A stretch of DNA of 17,386 bases from JAHQVK01 sp039819565 (GTDB lineage Bacteria; Myxococcota; Kuafuiibacteriia; Kuafuiibacteriales; Kuafuiibacteriaceae), in assembly GCA_039819565.1 (NCBI GenBank), contig JBCBRU010000124.1, positions 1 through 17,386 on the forward strand. The letters are read 5' to 3'. The notes under the pieces were generated by a model. The model was given only the letters and a program-made list of their open reading frames with translations. It was not told the origin of the DNA and did not search any database. Positions 1-7,250 of the stretch are shown here, one piece after another (positions within the stretch are counted from its first letter, which is position 1; every line of letters begins with the position of its first letter). Both the position numbers and the translations under genes were made by a program.

Positions 1-1
1 C

Positions 2-556
2 CGTCGCTTCCATGCAGGGTTCGGGGTGGCGGCGCTTCCGGCGAGCTTCGTCGATGTCTCCTCCGGGATCGCGAGCGCCGTCTCGGGCCTCGACGCCACG
101 GAGTCCGACCTCGTGGGGAGCGGGCTGGACGACGGCTTTTCGCTCAAGCTCTTCGCCGGATGGAGGCCGTTTCCGGAGGAGGTCTTCTTCATCCAGGCTG
201 GGTACGCCTATTTCCAGCTGGACGGGGCCCTCGAGGCGAATGACGTCCTGACGCTGGGCCTCATCGACGATCTCAGCACCGCCCAAGGTTGGGTCGAGCT
301 GAACACCGCGCTTCACGCGGGCGAGCTGGAGCTCGGGTTTCGGTGGTCGGTGGAGGACGTCCGCTTTCGCGTCTCGATGGGCCTGGCCGTCGTCTTGGGG
401 TCCGCCTCCGACGTGCAGGTCGACATTGAGGGCCTGCCGGCGGCGGAAGCTCGCGTCGCCGAGACCCAGGCGGCCCAGGCCGTAGACGACGGGTTTACGG
501 GCTCGGGGGTGTTCCCGAGCCTGGGGTTCGGCGTCGCCTACGATCTCCGCCTTTGA
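2..556 (+). CDS. Probable outer-membrane beta-barrel protein, 3' part only
   Basis: The reading frame is open from the first bases of the window, so the start lies upstream; a GTG at 26 exists but nothing favours it as a start. The visible 184 residues alternate hydrophobic/aromatic and polar positions (for example FFIQAGYAYFQL, ELGFRWSVEDVRFRVSMGLAVVLG) and end in LGFGVAYDLRL, which looks like a set of amphipathic beta strands of a small outer-membrane barrel. There is no catalytic motif. An Ala/Glu-rich stretch before the last strand may be a loop. The gene converges on rarD and overlaps its 3' end by 19 bp. Family unknown; the barrel assignment rests on strand pattern only. Confidence 0.6.
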   Translation, partial: RRFHAGFGVAALPASFVDVSSGIASAVSGLDATESDLVGSGLDDGFSLKLFAGWRPFPEEVFFIQAGYAYFQLDGALEANDVLTLGLIDDLSTAQGWVELNTALHAGELELGFRWSVEDVRFRVSMGLAVVLGSASDVQVDIEGLPAAEARVAETQAAQAVDDGFTGSGVFPSLGFGVAYDLRL

Positions 557-1422
557 CGGGAGCCGCTCACGAACAGGCCCACCGCACCCCATATGCAGGC
601 GAAGGTGACGACGTGGGCGGAGGTGAAGGGTTCGCCGAAGACCAGGACCGCCACCGCGAGCTGGAGGGTGGGAGCGAGGTACTGGAGCATGCCCACCGTC
701 GAGTAGGGGAGCCTTCGGGCGCCGATGGCGAAGAGGAGGAGGGGGCCCAGAGTCATGGCGCCGCTGAGGACGAGGAGCGCCGCGGTGGAGCCCTCTCGGG
801 TGAGCGCGCCCCAGGGCGTCTCGGGCACGGCGAGGAGGTAGGCCACGCACAGCGGGGCCCAGAGTCCCGTCTCCACGAAGATCCCGGTGAGCGGGCTCAC
901 GGGAGCGCGCTTTTTGACCAGCCCGTAGAAGGCGAAGCTGAATGCGAGCACCAGCGAGACCCAGGGCAAGGTGCCCATCGAGAGGGCGAGCCAGGCCACC
1001 CCGAGGCCGGCCAGGCCCACCGCCGCCCACTGGAGTCGAGACAGGCGCTCGCCGAGGAAGATCCGGCCCAGCACCACGTTGACGAGGGGGTTGGTGTAAT
1101 AGCCAAGGCTCGCTTCCGTGACCCGGTCATGGGCCACGGCCCAGATAAACGTGAACCAGTTCACGGCAATGAGCAGGGTGCTCAGGAGCAGCGCGCGCCG
1201 GACCCCGGGGGCGGGGTGGATGAGGGCGCGCAGCTCCGTAAAGCGCCGGTCCCGCAGCCACAGCAGAGCGAGCGCCATCGGCGCCGACCACGCGATCCGA
1301 TGGGCGAGAACCTCGGCGCTCGGGATATGCTTCAGGTGCATCCAGAACAGGGGTGCGAAGCCCCAAATGATGAACGCGCTCAGGGTTGCGATGAGGCCTG
1401 TCCGCGTTTCGTCGTGTCGCAC
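538..1422 (-). CDS. rarD: RarD-like EamA/DMT-family permease
   Basis: 294-residue integral membrane protein of the drug/metabolite transporter superfamily. The sequence follows E. coli RarD closely from memory: TRTGL near the N-terminus, FIIWGFAPLFW (residues 17-27), NWFTFIWAV (88-96), EASLGYYTNPLVNVVLG (103-119), FLGERLSRLQW (122-132), FSFAFYGLVKK (161-171) and LQYLAPTLQL (246-255). About ten hydrophobic helices are expected in the inner membrane. The substrate is not settled for this family. The frame stays open far upstream to 1896, but similarity begins at RHDETRTGL, and a GTG at 1422 gives the usual RarD length. It is divergent from the channel gene, with 108 bp between the two starts. 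Confidence 0.9.
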   Translation of the reverse strand: MRHDETRTGLIATLSAFIIWGFAPLFWMHLKHIPSAEVLAHRIAWSAPMALALLWLRDRRFTELRALIHPAPGVRRALLLSTLLIAVNWFTFIWAVAHDRVTEASLGYYTNPLVNVVLGRIFLGERLSRLQWAAVGLAGLGVAWLALSMGTLPWVSLVLAFSFAFYGLVKKRAPVSPLTGIFVETGLWAPLCVAYLLAVPETPWGALTREGSTAALLVLSGAMTLGPLLLFAIGARRLPYSTVGMLQYLAPTLQLAVAVLVFGEPFTSAHVVTFACIWGAVGLFVSGSRQRRRS

Positions 1423-1530
1423 GCCCCCGCCGTACGGAGGTGGGGTCCAACTCGCAACGCCTTCCCGGGTTCGAGTCCGCAGCGGCTCTTTCGCCGACGA
1501 GGTATGGAGCCGAGCCGGCGGGGGTAGTAG

Positions 1531-3069
1531 TTGACGAGAAGCTTGGATTTTCGTCCGTCGAAGCCGGCCGCGGGACATCCCCCGCTCCTCCGTCAGCCGA
1601 AGCGCGCGCCGTTTCGCCTGTCGACCGCTCTGCACCACCCCGCGACCGAAGTGGTGGTGATGGTGCTGATCGTGCTGTCGATCGGGCTCCTGGTGCTCGA
1701 GGTCCGCCGGCCGGACTCGACCACCATCGTGGTGGCGAGCCACCTCATCACCGCCATTTTCGTGGTCGAGCTGAGCTTGCGCTATGCGGTCGCGCGCAAG
1801 AGGCGGGCCTTCTTCAGAAGGTACTGGGCGGACATCCTCGCCGTTTTGCCGCTCCTGGACGCGCTCCCGCTCGGGGAGATCAGCGTCATTCCCCACTCCC
1901 TGACCGCGCTTCGCTTTCTTCGGCTCTTCCGCCTCTTTCGCCTGCTTCAGCTGGGGGCCCTACTCGATCGGCGCTTCACGACCCTGAGGACGGTGCTCCG
2001 GGTGAACTTCCAGTATCTCTGGCTGCTCCTCGTGTTCACGCTGATGGTGGTCCTCGGGAGCGCGCTCGCCACCTCCGAGCTCGAGCGCATGGAGGGGTTG
2101 CAGCCCACGCAACCTGAGTTTACGGAGCGATGGGAGACCCTATGGTGGGCCACCTACTCCATCGTGGCCGGCGAGCCCATCACCGCGGTGCCTCAGTCCA
2201 TGGGGGGCCGGCTCATCCTCCTGGCTCTCATGCTTTTGGGTATGGGGCTGTTCGCCGCCTTCACCGGCATCATCTCCGCCACCATGATCGACCGGCTCCG
2301 CGAAATCGCGCAGACTGCAGCGATGGATGTCGACGAGCTCCAAGACCACATGGTCCTATGTGGCTGGAATCAAGGCGCCAAGCCGCTCCTCGCGGAGCTG
2401 GCCATCAACCGAGACTTCGCGGACCGCCCCATCGTGCTCGTCAACGAGCGCAAGCGGCAGCCCGAGCTTCGCGGCGTGGGGATTCGCCCGGAGCAGATCT
2501 ACCACGTGCAAGGGGACTTCACGCAGCTGGAGGTGTTGCGCGCGGCCGGCATCGAACGCGCGGACCGCGCCGTGGTGCTCGCCGATGACTCGGAGTCTCA
2601 TCGCCGTGGGGACCGCGACGCGCGCTCCGTGCTCGCGGCTTTGACCATCGAACGGATGTCCCCCTCGATCTACTGCGTGGTCGAGCTGATGGACGCCACC
2701 AACAAGGACCACTTGGCGGTGGCGGGAGTCGAGGCGGTGATCATGCGCAACGACCTCTCCGGCTTGGCCCTCGCTTCGGCGTGTCGACACCCGCGCCTCG
2801 CCTCGGTGATGATGGACCTCCTCACCTCGAGCGCGGGGGCGCGTCTCGAGCGCGTACCGGGGCCGGTGGAGTCCATGTCCTACGGCCAGCTCCTGGCCCG
2901 CTGCAAGGTCGAAGAAGGAGCCACGGTGCTCGGCGTCGAGACGGAAGGCGGCGAGCTCTTCATCAACCCCTCCGCCAACCATGAAGTCACGAGCACGGAC
3001 TACCTGGTCGTCGTGCGAGGCTACGCGCACATGGCTCCGCCTATCCGTCCTTCACCCAAAGGGCCTTAA
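1531..3069 (+). CDS. Voltage-gated-type ion channel with RCK (TrkA-N/TrkA-C) domains and non-canonical pore
   Basis: 512 residues. Residues 40-180 hold S1-S5-like helices, with an S4-type segment carrying Arg at 128, 131, 134 and 137 (every third residue, LRFLRLFRLFRLL). The pore loop (W205-W206 to about 222) is followed by a last helix rich in Gly/Leu/Ala (225-250). Residues 270-395 form an RCK/TrkA-N domain (HMVLCGWN, then IVLVNE, then VQGDFTQLEVLRAAGIERA, as in MthK-type channels), and 440-497 look like TrkA-C. The overall design is that of a K+ channel gated by a cytosolic ligand. However, the TVGYGD filter is missing and IVAGEPIT stands there, so ion selectivity cannot be assumed. Start: TTG at 1531, directly after two in-frame stops and 6-7 nt after a GGGGG run; TTG 1543 is the alternative. 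Confidence 0.85.
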   Translation: MTRSLDFRPSKPAAGHPPLLRQPKRAPFRLSTALHHPATEVVVMVLIVLSIGLLVLEVRRPDSTTIVVASHLITAIFVVELSLRYAVARKRRAFFRRYWADILAVLPLLDALPLGEISVIPHSLTALRFLRLFRLFRLLQLGALLDRRFTTLRTVLRVNFQYLWLLLVFTLMVVLGSALATSELERMEGLQPTQPEFTERWETLWWATYSIVAGEPITAVPQSMGGRLILLALMLLGMGLFAAFTGIISATMIDRLREIAQTAAMDVDELQDHMVLCGWNQGAKPLLAELAINRDFADRPIVLVNERKRQPELRGVGIRPEQIYHVQGDFTQLEVLRAAGIERADRAVVLADDSESHRRGDRDARSVLAALTIERMSPSIYCVVELMDATNKDHLAVAGVEAVIMRNDLSGLALASACRHPRLASVMMDLLTSSAGARLERVPGPVESMSYGQLLARCKVEEGATVLGVETEGGELFINPSANHEVTSTDYLVVVRGYAHMAPPIRPSPKGP

Positions 3070-3085
3070 AAGAGGCTGCGGCCCT
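3060..3085 (+). terminator. Weak hairpin at the end of the channel gene
   Basis: Arms AGGGCC (3060-3065) and GGCCCT (3080-3085) are perfect complements, but the loop is 14 nt and no T-run follows. It spans the channel stop codon. Possible terminator only. Confidence 0.25.
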
Positions 3086-3207
3086 CGTCGCGCCGACACT
3101 TCACCCCTCATTTCGGATAGATCCGTTCGCGGAAAGCATCTCTTTTCCATGTGAGGTTGCCTCGAGATCGATTCGAACCACTCTGGTCTGAAAGCGACTC
3201 CGTGTTC

Positions 3208-3260
3208 AAATGGTTCAGGTCTTTTGAGAACGAAGGCAGCACAAGCTTAAAATGGTTCAG
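3208..3260 (+). repeat. Pair of direct 11-mers AAATGGTTCAG
   Basis: Exact copies lie at 3208-3218 and 3250-3260, 42 bp apart start to start (four helical turns). Both lie in non-coding DNA. They could be a pair of regulator binding sites or debris of a decayed element; nothing decides between these. Confidence 0.4.
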
Positions 3261-3462
3261 ATGATTTTGTGATGAAGGGCCGATAGCCGAGCTTTGGTTT
3301 GCGTCCGCTCTCTCCAGCAACATGAGGCCCTTCGTCCACGATAACGTACGGGATCCCGAAAGTTTTGGCCGCTTGGCTTCGCCGCGCTTGCTCGTCGGAC
3401 CCGCTGAGCTCAGGTCCCGGTGACGCTGCGACGGCGCCCGTCCCGCAGAAAAACGTCTCCAC
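3247..3462 (-). CDS. Doubtful small ORF, possibly a gene remnant
   Basis: A frame of 71 residues from GTG 3462. The middle part (KTFGIPYVIVDEGPHVAGES then GRKPKLGYRPFI) reads like folded protein rather than a random frame: it has balanced hydrophobic and polar residues and no Arg/Pro/Ala excess. No ribosome-binding site stands at a usual distance from the GTG, and the frame continues open upstream without a signal sequence. It may be the tail of a decayed gene. I do not recognise the family. Confidence 0.25.
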   Translation of the reverse strand: METFFCGTGAVAASPGPELSGSDEQARRSQAAKTFGIPYVIVDEGPHVAGESGRKPKLGYRPFITKSSEPF

Positions 3463-3498
3463 CCCGCGACAGCTCGGTCCCCTCAGGCAACCAAGCCT

Positions 3499-3503
3499 AG
3501 GAG
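3499..3503 (+). promoter_or_regulatory. Ribosome-binding site deciding the start at 3513
   Basis: AGGAG at 3499-3503 abuts the ATG at 3504 with no spacing but lies 9 nt before the in-frame GTG at 3513. The GTG is therefore the better start. Confidence 0.6.
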
Positions 3504-3512
3504 ATGTGCATC

Positions 3513-3917
3513 GTGTTTCGAGCCGCCGTGGCTCTCGTGTCCCTCGCTGTCCTCTGCGCCCCCGGAGAGGCGCACGCGATTCAGCGCTGTTCCCTCGATA
3601 TGTGGAATGCCGAGCAGAAGTCGGTCTTGCAGACGGTGTCGGGCCGGCGAGGTCAACGGTTTGGCCGAACCGTGATCAAGAGCGCTCAAACCTGCTCCGT
3701 ATGCCGCCGGGAAGGACGAAGGCTCGCACTCGCTCAGTGTGACAACCGCCGGTTTCACTGGTTCACGATTACGTGCGTGCGCAACAACGGGAAGCGCTTC
3801 GCGGTCAACACGAGCGGCGTCAAAGCTCGCGACGTTGCGTTGACCGCGACCTTCGGGCTGGCCGGAGCCGCGTTCGCTCGGCAAAGCCGAGACTTAGTCG
3901 GGCGGTGCGTGCGCTGA
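3513..3917 (+). CDS. Small secreted cysteine-rich protein, family unknown
   Basis: 134 residues from GTG 3513, chosen because of the AGGAG spacing; ATG 3504 would add three residues. Residues 1-22 are a Sec signal peptide (MFRAAVALVSLAVLCAPGEAHA, with cleavage after AHA expected). The mature part is basic and has six Cys (26, 61, 64, 76, 88, 132), including a CxxC at 61-64. The layout CSVCRREGR...LALAQCDN...WFTITCVRNNGKRF suggests a compact disulfide-bonded or metal-binding fold in the periplasm or outside. No known family is recognised. It stands alone, followed by a hairpin, with the kinase gene 168 bp downstream. Confidence 0.65.
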   Translation: MFRAAVALVSLAVLCAPGEAHAIQRCSLDMWNAEQKSVLQTVSGRRGQRFGRTVIKSAQTCSVCRREGRRLALAQCDNRRFHWFTITCVRNNGKRFAVNTSGVKARDVALTATFGLAGAAFARQSRDLVGRCVR

Positions 3918-3925
3918 CCCCGTGC

Positions 3926-3942
3926 CCGCCGTCTCTCGGCGG
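3926..3942 (+). terminator. Hairpin just after the Cys-rich protein gene
   Basis: Perfect 6-bp stem CCGCCG / CGGCGG with loop TCTCT, starting 9 nt past the stop codon. There is no U-tract. Candidate terminator or mRNA 3' stabiliser. Confidence 0.4.
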
Positions 3943-4085
3943 CCTGAAGCCACTGCAGAGACCGACCGAGGAACGAACCCATGGGTGACGGTCGCCCGCG
4001 TCCTCGAGTCGAGAGGCGGGCGGTGCTGATGATCGAGGTCCGCGGGGAGGCGAGCGCGGCGCGGGGATGGTAGCGATGAGGGGCG

Positions 4086-5882
4086 TTGAGCGACACGAGT
4101 CAGAAGATCCGGGAGTGGACTCTCCACGAGGTCGTCGGTCGGGGCGGGATGGGGGTCGTGTACCGAGCCACCCACGATCTCGAGCCGGGCCGAGACTTCG
4201 CGATCAAGGTTGTCGCGCCGCATCTCGTGGCTGACGAGAACGTCCGAGCGCGGTTCCTTCGCGAGATTCAGACGGCCCGCGAACTGAAGCATCCGAACAT
4301 CGTCGAGGCAGAGACCGCCTTCGAGGAGGATGGTCAGCTCTACTTGCCGATGGCCTTCCTGGATGGAGTCACCCTCGACCGGGTGCTCGCCGAGCGCGAC
4401 GGGGTGCCGATGCCGGAGCACGAGGCCCTGGCCATCTTTCGGCAGGCGGCGGCCGGTCTGGCCCACGCCCACGAGCGCGGCTTTCTCCATCGCGACATCA
4501 AGCCCGCGAACATCCACGTCGATCGGGACGGACGGGTTCGTCTGCTGGACTTTGGGCTCGCCCGGAGGGGGGAGGGGACGCATTTGACTCGAGCCGGCGG
4601 GGTGGTGGGCACGGTCGCGTACATGGCCCCGGAGTATCTCGAGCACCAGGTCATGAGCCCGGCGGGAGACGTCTTCGCCCTCGGTCTGGTGGGCATCGAG
4701 CTCGCGACGGGGAAGAGTCCGCTTCCCGAGCGGGCCCCCGACGTCCCCATCACGGTGTACCTCGGGGTGGTCATGCGCGAGTTCGAGCGGGGGCTGCCGA
4801 AGACCCAAGAGCTCGTCTCGGGGCTCTCTCCTCCGCTTCGATGGGTGCTCGAGCGCGCGCTGTCGGTCGATCTCGAAGGGCGCTTTCCTCATGCGGCGGC
4901 GCTGCTCGAGAGCCTGGACCAGTCCGAACCGACGGTCCCGTCTCGGCCGCCGCCCCCCGAGGCCGGCCGGACCACCCCAGGCCTCTCCGCGGACGCTCCG
5001 CGGCCACCGGGGGCCTCTCCAGCTTCCCCGTCGGGATGGACCCGCTCGGGGGCCGTGGGTCTCGCGCTCGCGCTCGCGATGGGCCTCCTCGCCTTGGGAG
5101 GGTGGTGGCTCACGGGAGCTGCGGCTCAGCGGGACGCACCGAGGTCGGAGCCCATCGTCGAAGAGAGGCCCTCCGCTCCGCGGGCTGAAGCCGAGACCAT
5201 GGACGGCGGATTCGCGGAGGACCTCGGCGCGAGCCATCCACCCGCGCTGATCGGCCCGCCGGAAGGGATGCTTCGAGTGGACGGAGGCCCCGTCGAGCTC
5301 GGCTGCCGGAAGGCCTGCAGAGCCACGGATCCGCCGCGGAGGACGGTCGAGCTCCCGACCTTCTACATCGATCGCACCGAGGTCTCGGTGAAGAGCTACG
5401 CCGAGTGCGTCGAGGCCGGGGGCTGCACGAAGCGGGGGCGGGGCCCGGGGTGCTTCGCCCCCAGTCCGGCCACGGCGCGTCGGCCGGCGAACTGCGTCTC
5501 GCAGACCCAGGCAGCGGCGTACTGCGCGTTTCGAGGGGGGCATCTCCCCTCCGAGCCCGAGTGGGAGAAGGCGGCCCAAGGCGCGGACGGAGCCGACTAT
5601 CCGTGGGGCCCGGGCCGAACTCGATGTCGCGCGCGCCTCAAGGGATGCGGCCCAGGTCCGGTGGACGTCGACGATACATCCTATCCCCCGTCTTCCTCCG
5701 GAGCCCTACACCTGGCCGGCAACGTCTGGGAGTGGACCGCCTCCGAGGAGCCCTCCGGCCGCTCTGGCGCCCTGCGCGGGGGGAGCTATGTCGATGGGCT
5801 CGCGATGGCCCGGGTCTGGTTTCGCAAAGTCCTCACGGGGAGCACCCGTTCCCCGTGGATTGGCTTTCGTTGTGCCCGCTAG
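4086..5882 (+). CDS. Membrane-bound Ser/Thr protein kinase fused to an FGE-sulfatase (SUMF1-type) domain
   Basis: 598 residues. Residues 11-275 are a PknB-type kinase with all key elements: glycine loop GRGGMGVVY (18-26), Lys41 in AIK, Glu60 of helix C, HRDIKPAN (135-142), DFG (155-157) and APE (181-183). It should therefore be active. A Pro/Ser-rich linker leads to one membrane helix (about 322-346). The outer part, from GMLRVDGGPVELG (394) to GFRCAR (593-598), is an FGE-sulfatase domain with the typical FYIDRTEVS, LPSEPEWEKAA, GNVWEWT and LRGGSY motifs. In such fusions this domain probably binds a ligand or cell-wall component rather than making formylglycine (inference). Start: TTG 4086; the frame has a stop at 4077 and no ATG between, with GAGGGG just upstream. 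Confidence 0.9.
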   Translation: MSDTSQKIREWTLHEVVGRGGMGVVYRATHDLEPGRDFAIKVVAPHLVADENVRARFLREIQTARELKHPNIVEAETAFEEDGQLYLPMAFLDGVTLDRVLAERDGVPMPEHEALAIFRQAAAGLAHAHERGFLHRDIKPANIHVDRDGRVRLLDFGLARRGEGTHLTRAGGVVGTVAYMAPEYLEHQVMSPAGDVFALGLVGIELATGKSPLPERAPDVPITVYLGVVMREFERGLPKTQELVSGLSPPLRWVLERALSVDLEGRFPHAAALLESLDQSEPTVPSRPPPPEAGRTTPGLSADAPRPPGASPASPSGWTRSGAVGLALALAMGLLALGGWWLTGAAAQRDAPRSEPIVEERPSAPRAEAETMDGGFAEDLGASHPPALIGPPEGMLRVDGGPVELGCRKACRATDPPRRTVELPTFYIDRTEVSVKSYAECVEAGGCTKRGRGPGCFAPSPATARRPANCVSQTQAAAYCAFRGGHLPSEPEWEKAAQGADGADYPWGPGRTRCRARLKGCGPGPVDVDDTSYPPSSSGALHLAGNVWEWTASEEPSGRSGALRGGSYVDGLAMARVWFRKVLTGSTRSPWIGFRCAR

Positions 5883-5901
5883 ATGCGCCGGGCGCATCTA
5901 G
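5879..5901. terminator. Perfect palindrome holding both stop codons of two convergent genes
   Basis: Arms CTAGATGCGCC (5879-5889) and GGCGCATCTAG (5891-5901) are exact reverse complements around G5890. The kinase stop TAG (5880-5882) and the complement of the minus-strand stop TAG (5879-5881) both lie in the left arm. No U-tract follows on either strand. Probable bidirectional transcript-end hairpin. Confidence 0.6.
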
Positions 5902-7189
5902 TCAGCCGGGCGACGACCCGGCCGCGCCTCGCTCCGTCGATGTCGCCCACGTCGACGTGATCGCCAACGTCGTTCTGGGCATTGGGGCATCCAGCGTGAG
6001 TCGCTGCGACGATAGATTTAGGAAGGGGATCGATGGCGACGCCGCTCAGGTCATAGTTCATCCGTTCTAGGATGTCTCGTGCGGTGCTCACTGAGTTGGC
6101 GGCCATCTGGGCGTGGTCTCTCTCAGCAAGCGCTATCGCCGAACTTGCTGTCATTCCGACGAGCCTCAGTCCTCGGAAGTGGAGTTCGCCCAATCCCACG
6201 ATGCTCTCGTCTTGACCCGAGATGAGGCCAAAAGTGTCGAGCAAGGCAGTGAGGCGCCCGTACTTAGGCGAGCTAGCCCTCGATTCCATGGCGTCAGTGG
6301 GCGTGGTGCGAATCTGCAGGCCTCGGTCGTTCTCCGTGATGGAAAACAGAGCGGACTGCGCGAGGCCCCTTCCGAAGTTGTGGAGCTCGGGGTTCCAGGT
6401 CATGTTTTGGCCGTACGGCTGGCTGTTCTTCCTTCGTACCCTCAAATATCCACGCTCGGCACTGGGCCTCACTACGATAGCTCCGTAGGGCATGGCGTCG
6501 TCGCCAAGGAGAGGAATGTTGAGTCCGGCGTAGAGCTGCCTCCAAGACCTGTGAATCCGAAGGCGCTCCTGCGGTGCATCCAGCGCGACCTCGCCACCGG
6601 AGGTGAGGCTCGTGGGTCTTGGCGTCTCGCGGGGGCGTAGCGGTCTACCCAAAGAGAGGGCAAGACGATTGCCGACAGACGCCCCGGCCCGGAGCCCGAG
6701 GGCGGCTCCGAGATATCCGTGGGTCTTCTGCCCTGCGTGGGAGCCTAGAGCGGCGAGGAGGAGGGTGGACAGCCAAGTCCCCAGTTCATCTGCGTCCGAG
6801 AGTGCCCAACTCTCCAGTTGGACTTCTTCAGAGAGCAGGATCTCGGGGGCCCGAGTTCGAAGGGCGCTCGACAGGCCGGCATGCAGTCGCGTGACCTCGG
6901 CCCGGGTGATTGATTGTCCGCCCGCAGCGGCCAGAGTCACGACGTCCTCCGGGCCGAGGTCGGAAAAGGCGCTCGCGAGCTCTTCGGAGAAGGTCCTGGG
7001 CCGTGCGAGATCCACCTCGGATGAATGCGCGGGCTCCCGGTTTCGGCAGCGAGCAAGGAGCAGCGGTGCTCCGGTGGCCGCAAGTGACAGAAGCCCAACG
7101 CCCCTATCTAAGAACGCCCGCCGGCTAATCCCTGCAAACCCTGAGTTCAACGGGGTGACCTTTCCTCGCGGGGGTTCCGTCCGTCTCAT
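5879..7189 (-). CDS. Tat-exported protein of unknown family
   Basis: 436 residues from ATG 7189. A twin-arginine signal is clear: SRRAFLDRGVGLLSLAATG (22-40), followed by APLLLARC (41-48). LLARC resembles a lipobox, but Arg at -1 is atypical, so lipidation is uncertain. The rest (residues 60-436) has no motif I recognise; it is mixed alpha/beta with TLAAAGGQS, WNPELHNFGRGLAQSALF and GLGELHFRGLRLVGM segments. Tat export implies folding, often with a cofactor, before crossing the membrane. A second start is plausible: TTG 7150, with GAGGAAAGG 8 nt upstream, gives a shorter n-region more typical of Tat signals. ATG 7189 would need coupling to the short ORF ending 4 nt before it. The coding sequence is less GC-rich than its neighbours in the distal half. 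Confidence 0.7.
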   Translation of the reverse strand: MRRTEPPRGKVTPLNSGFAGISRRAFLDRGVGLLSLAATGAPLLLARCRNREPAHSSEVDLARPRTFSEELASAFSDLGPEDVVTLAAAGGQSITRAEVTRLHAGLSSALRTRAPEILLSEEVQLESWALSDADELGTWLSTLLLAALGSHAGQKTHGYLGAALGLRAGASVGNRLALSLGRPLRPRETPRPTSLTSGGEVALDAPQERLRIHRSWRQLYAGLNIPLLGDDAMPYGAIVVRPSAERGYLRVRRKNSQPYGQNMTWNPELHNFGRGLAQSALFSITENDRGLQIRTTPTDAMESRASSPKYGRLTALLDTFGLISGQDESIVGLGELHFRGLRLVGMTASSAIALAERDHAQMAANSVSTARDILERMNYDLSGVAIDPLPKSIVAATHAGCPNAQNDVGDHVDVGDIDGARRGRVVARLTRCARRI

Positions 7190-7193
7190 GAAG

Positions 7194-7250
7194 TCATCTC
7201 TCGATGACCACGCGAGCGGCCAGACGCAGATTGATTTTCGACATCGTCAT
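7194..7250 (-). CDS. Possible leader peptide (18 aa) ahead of the Tat protein gene
   Basis: ATG 7250 opens MTMSKINLRLAARVVIER and stops at 7194, only 4 nt before the ATG of the Tat protein gene. A strong purine run, GGGGGAG (7260-7254), precedes it: 3 nt from the first ATG and 9 nt from the second ATG at 7244, which would give 16 residues. The arrangement fits translational coupling or a regulatory leader. It may also be a chance ORF. Confidence 0.35.
   Translation of the reverse strand: MTMSKINLRLAARVVIER

Larger units (their letters stand above)
3070..3512. other. Intergenic stretch, AT-richer than its surroundings
   Basis: There is no convincing gene in these 443 bases. The part from about 3100 to 3330 is visibly less GC-rich than the neighbouring genes and contains a repeated 11-mer. 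A minus-strand frame (3247-3462) is listed separately with low confidence. A sigma70-type promoter is not clear. Confidence 0.5.

Noticed and set aside
1468..1478. tRNA T-arm-like GGTTCGAGTCC
   Set aside because: The T-stem does not pair beyond two bases and no acceptor, D or anticodon arm can be built around it.
553..1527. Long plus-strand frame opposite rarD
   Set aside because: Arg/Glu/Gly/His-rich without hydrophobic order; it is the mirror frame of a clear permease gene.
1423..1896. Upstream extension of the rarD frame to 1896
   Set aside because: The extra 158 residues are Arg/His/Gln-rich, overlap the channel gene on the other strand, and lie outside RarD similarity.
3170..3179. T-arm-like GGTTCGAATC on the minus strand
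   Set aside because: The 5-bp T-stem fails at the second pair and no cloverleaf fits; not a tRNA and not a convincing attachment site.
3894..5579. 561-codon minus-strand frame under the kinase
   Set aside because: A mirror frame of a GC-rich gene: Arg/Pro/Gly/His-rich with no domain, while the plus strand holds complete kinase and FGE motifs.
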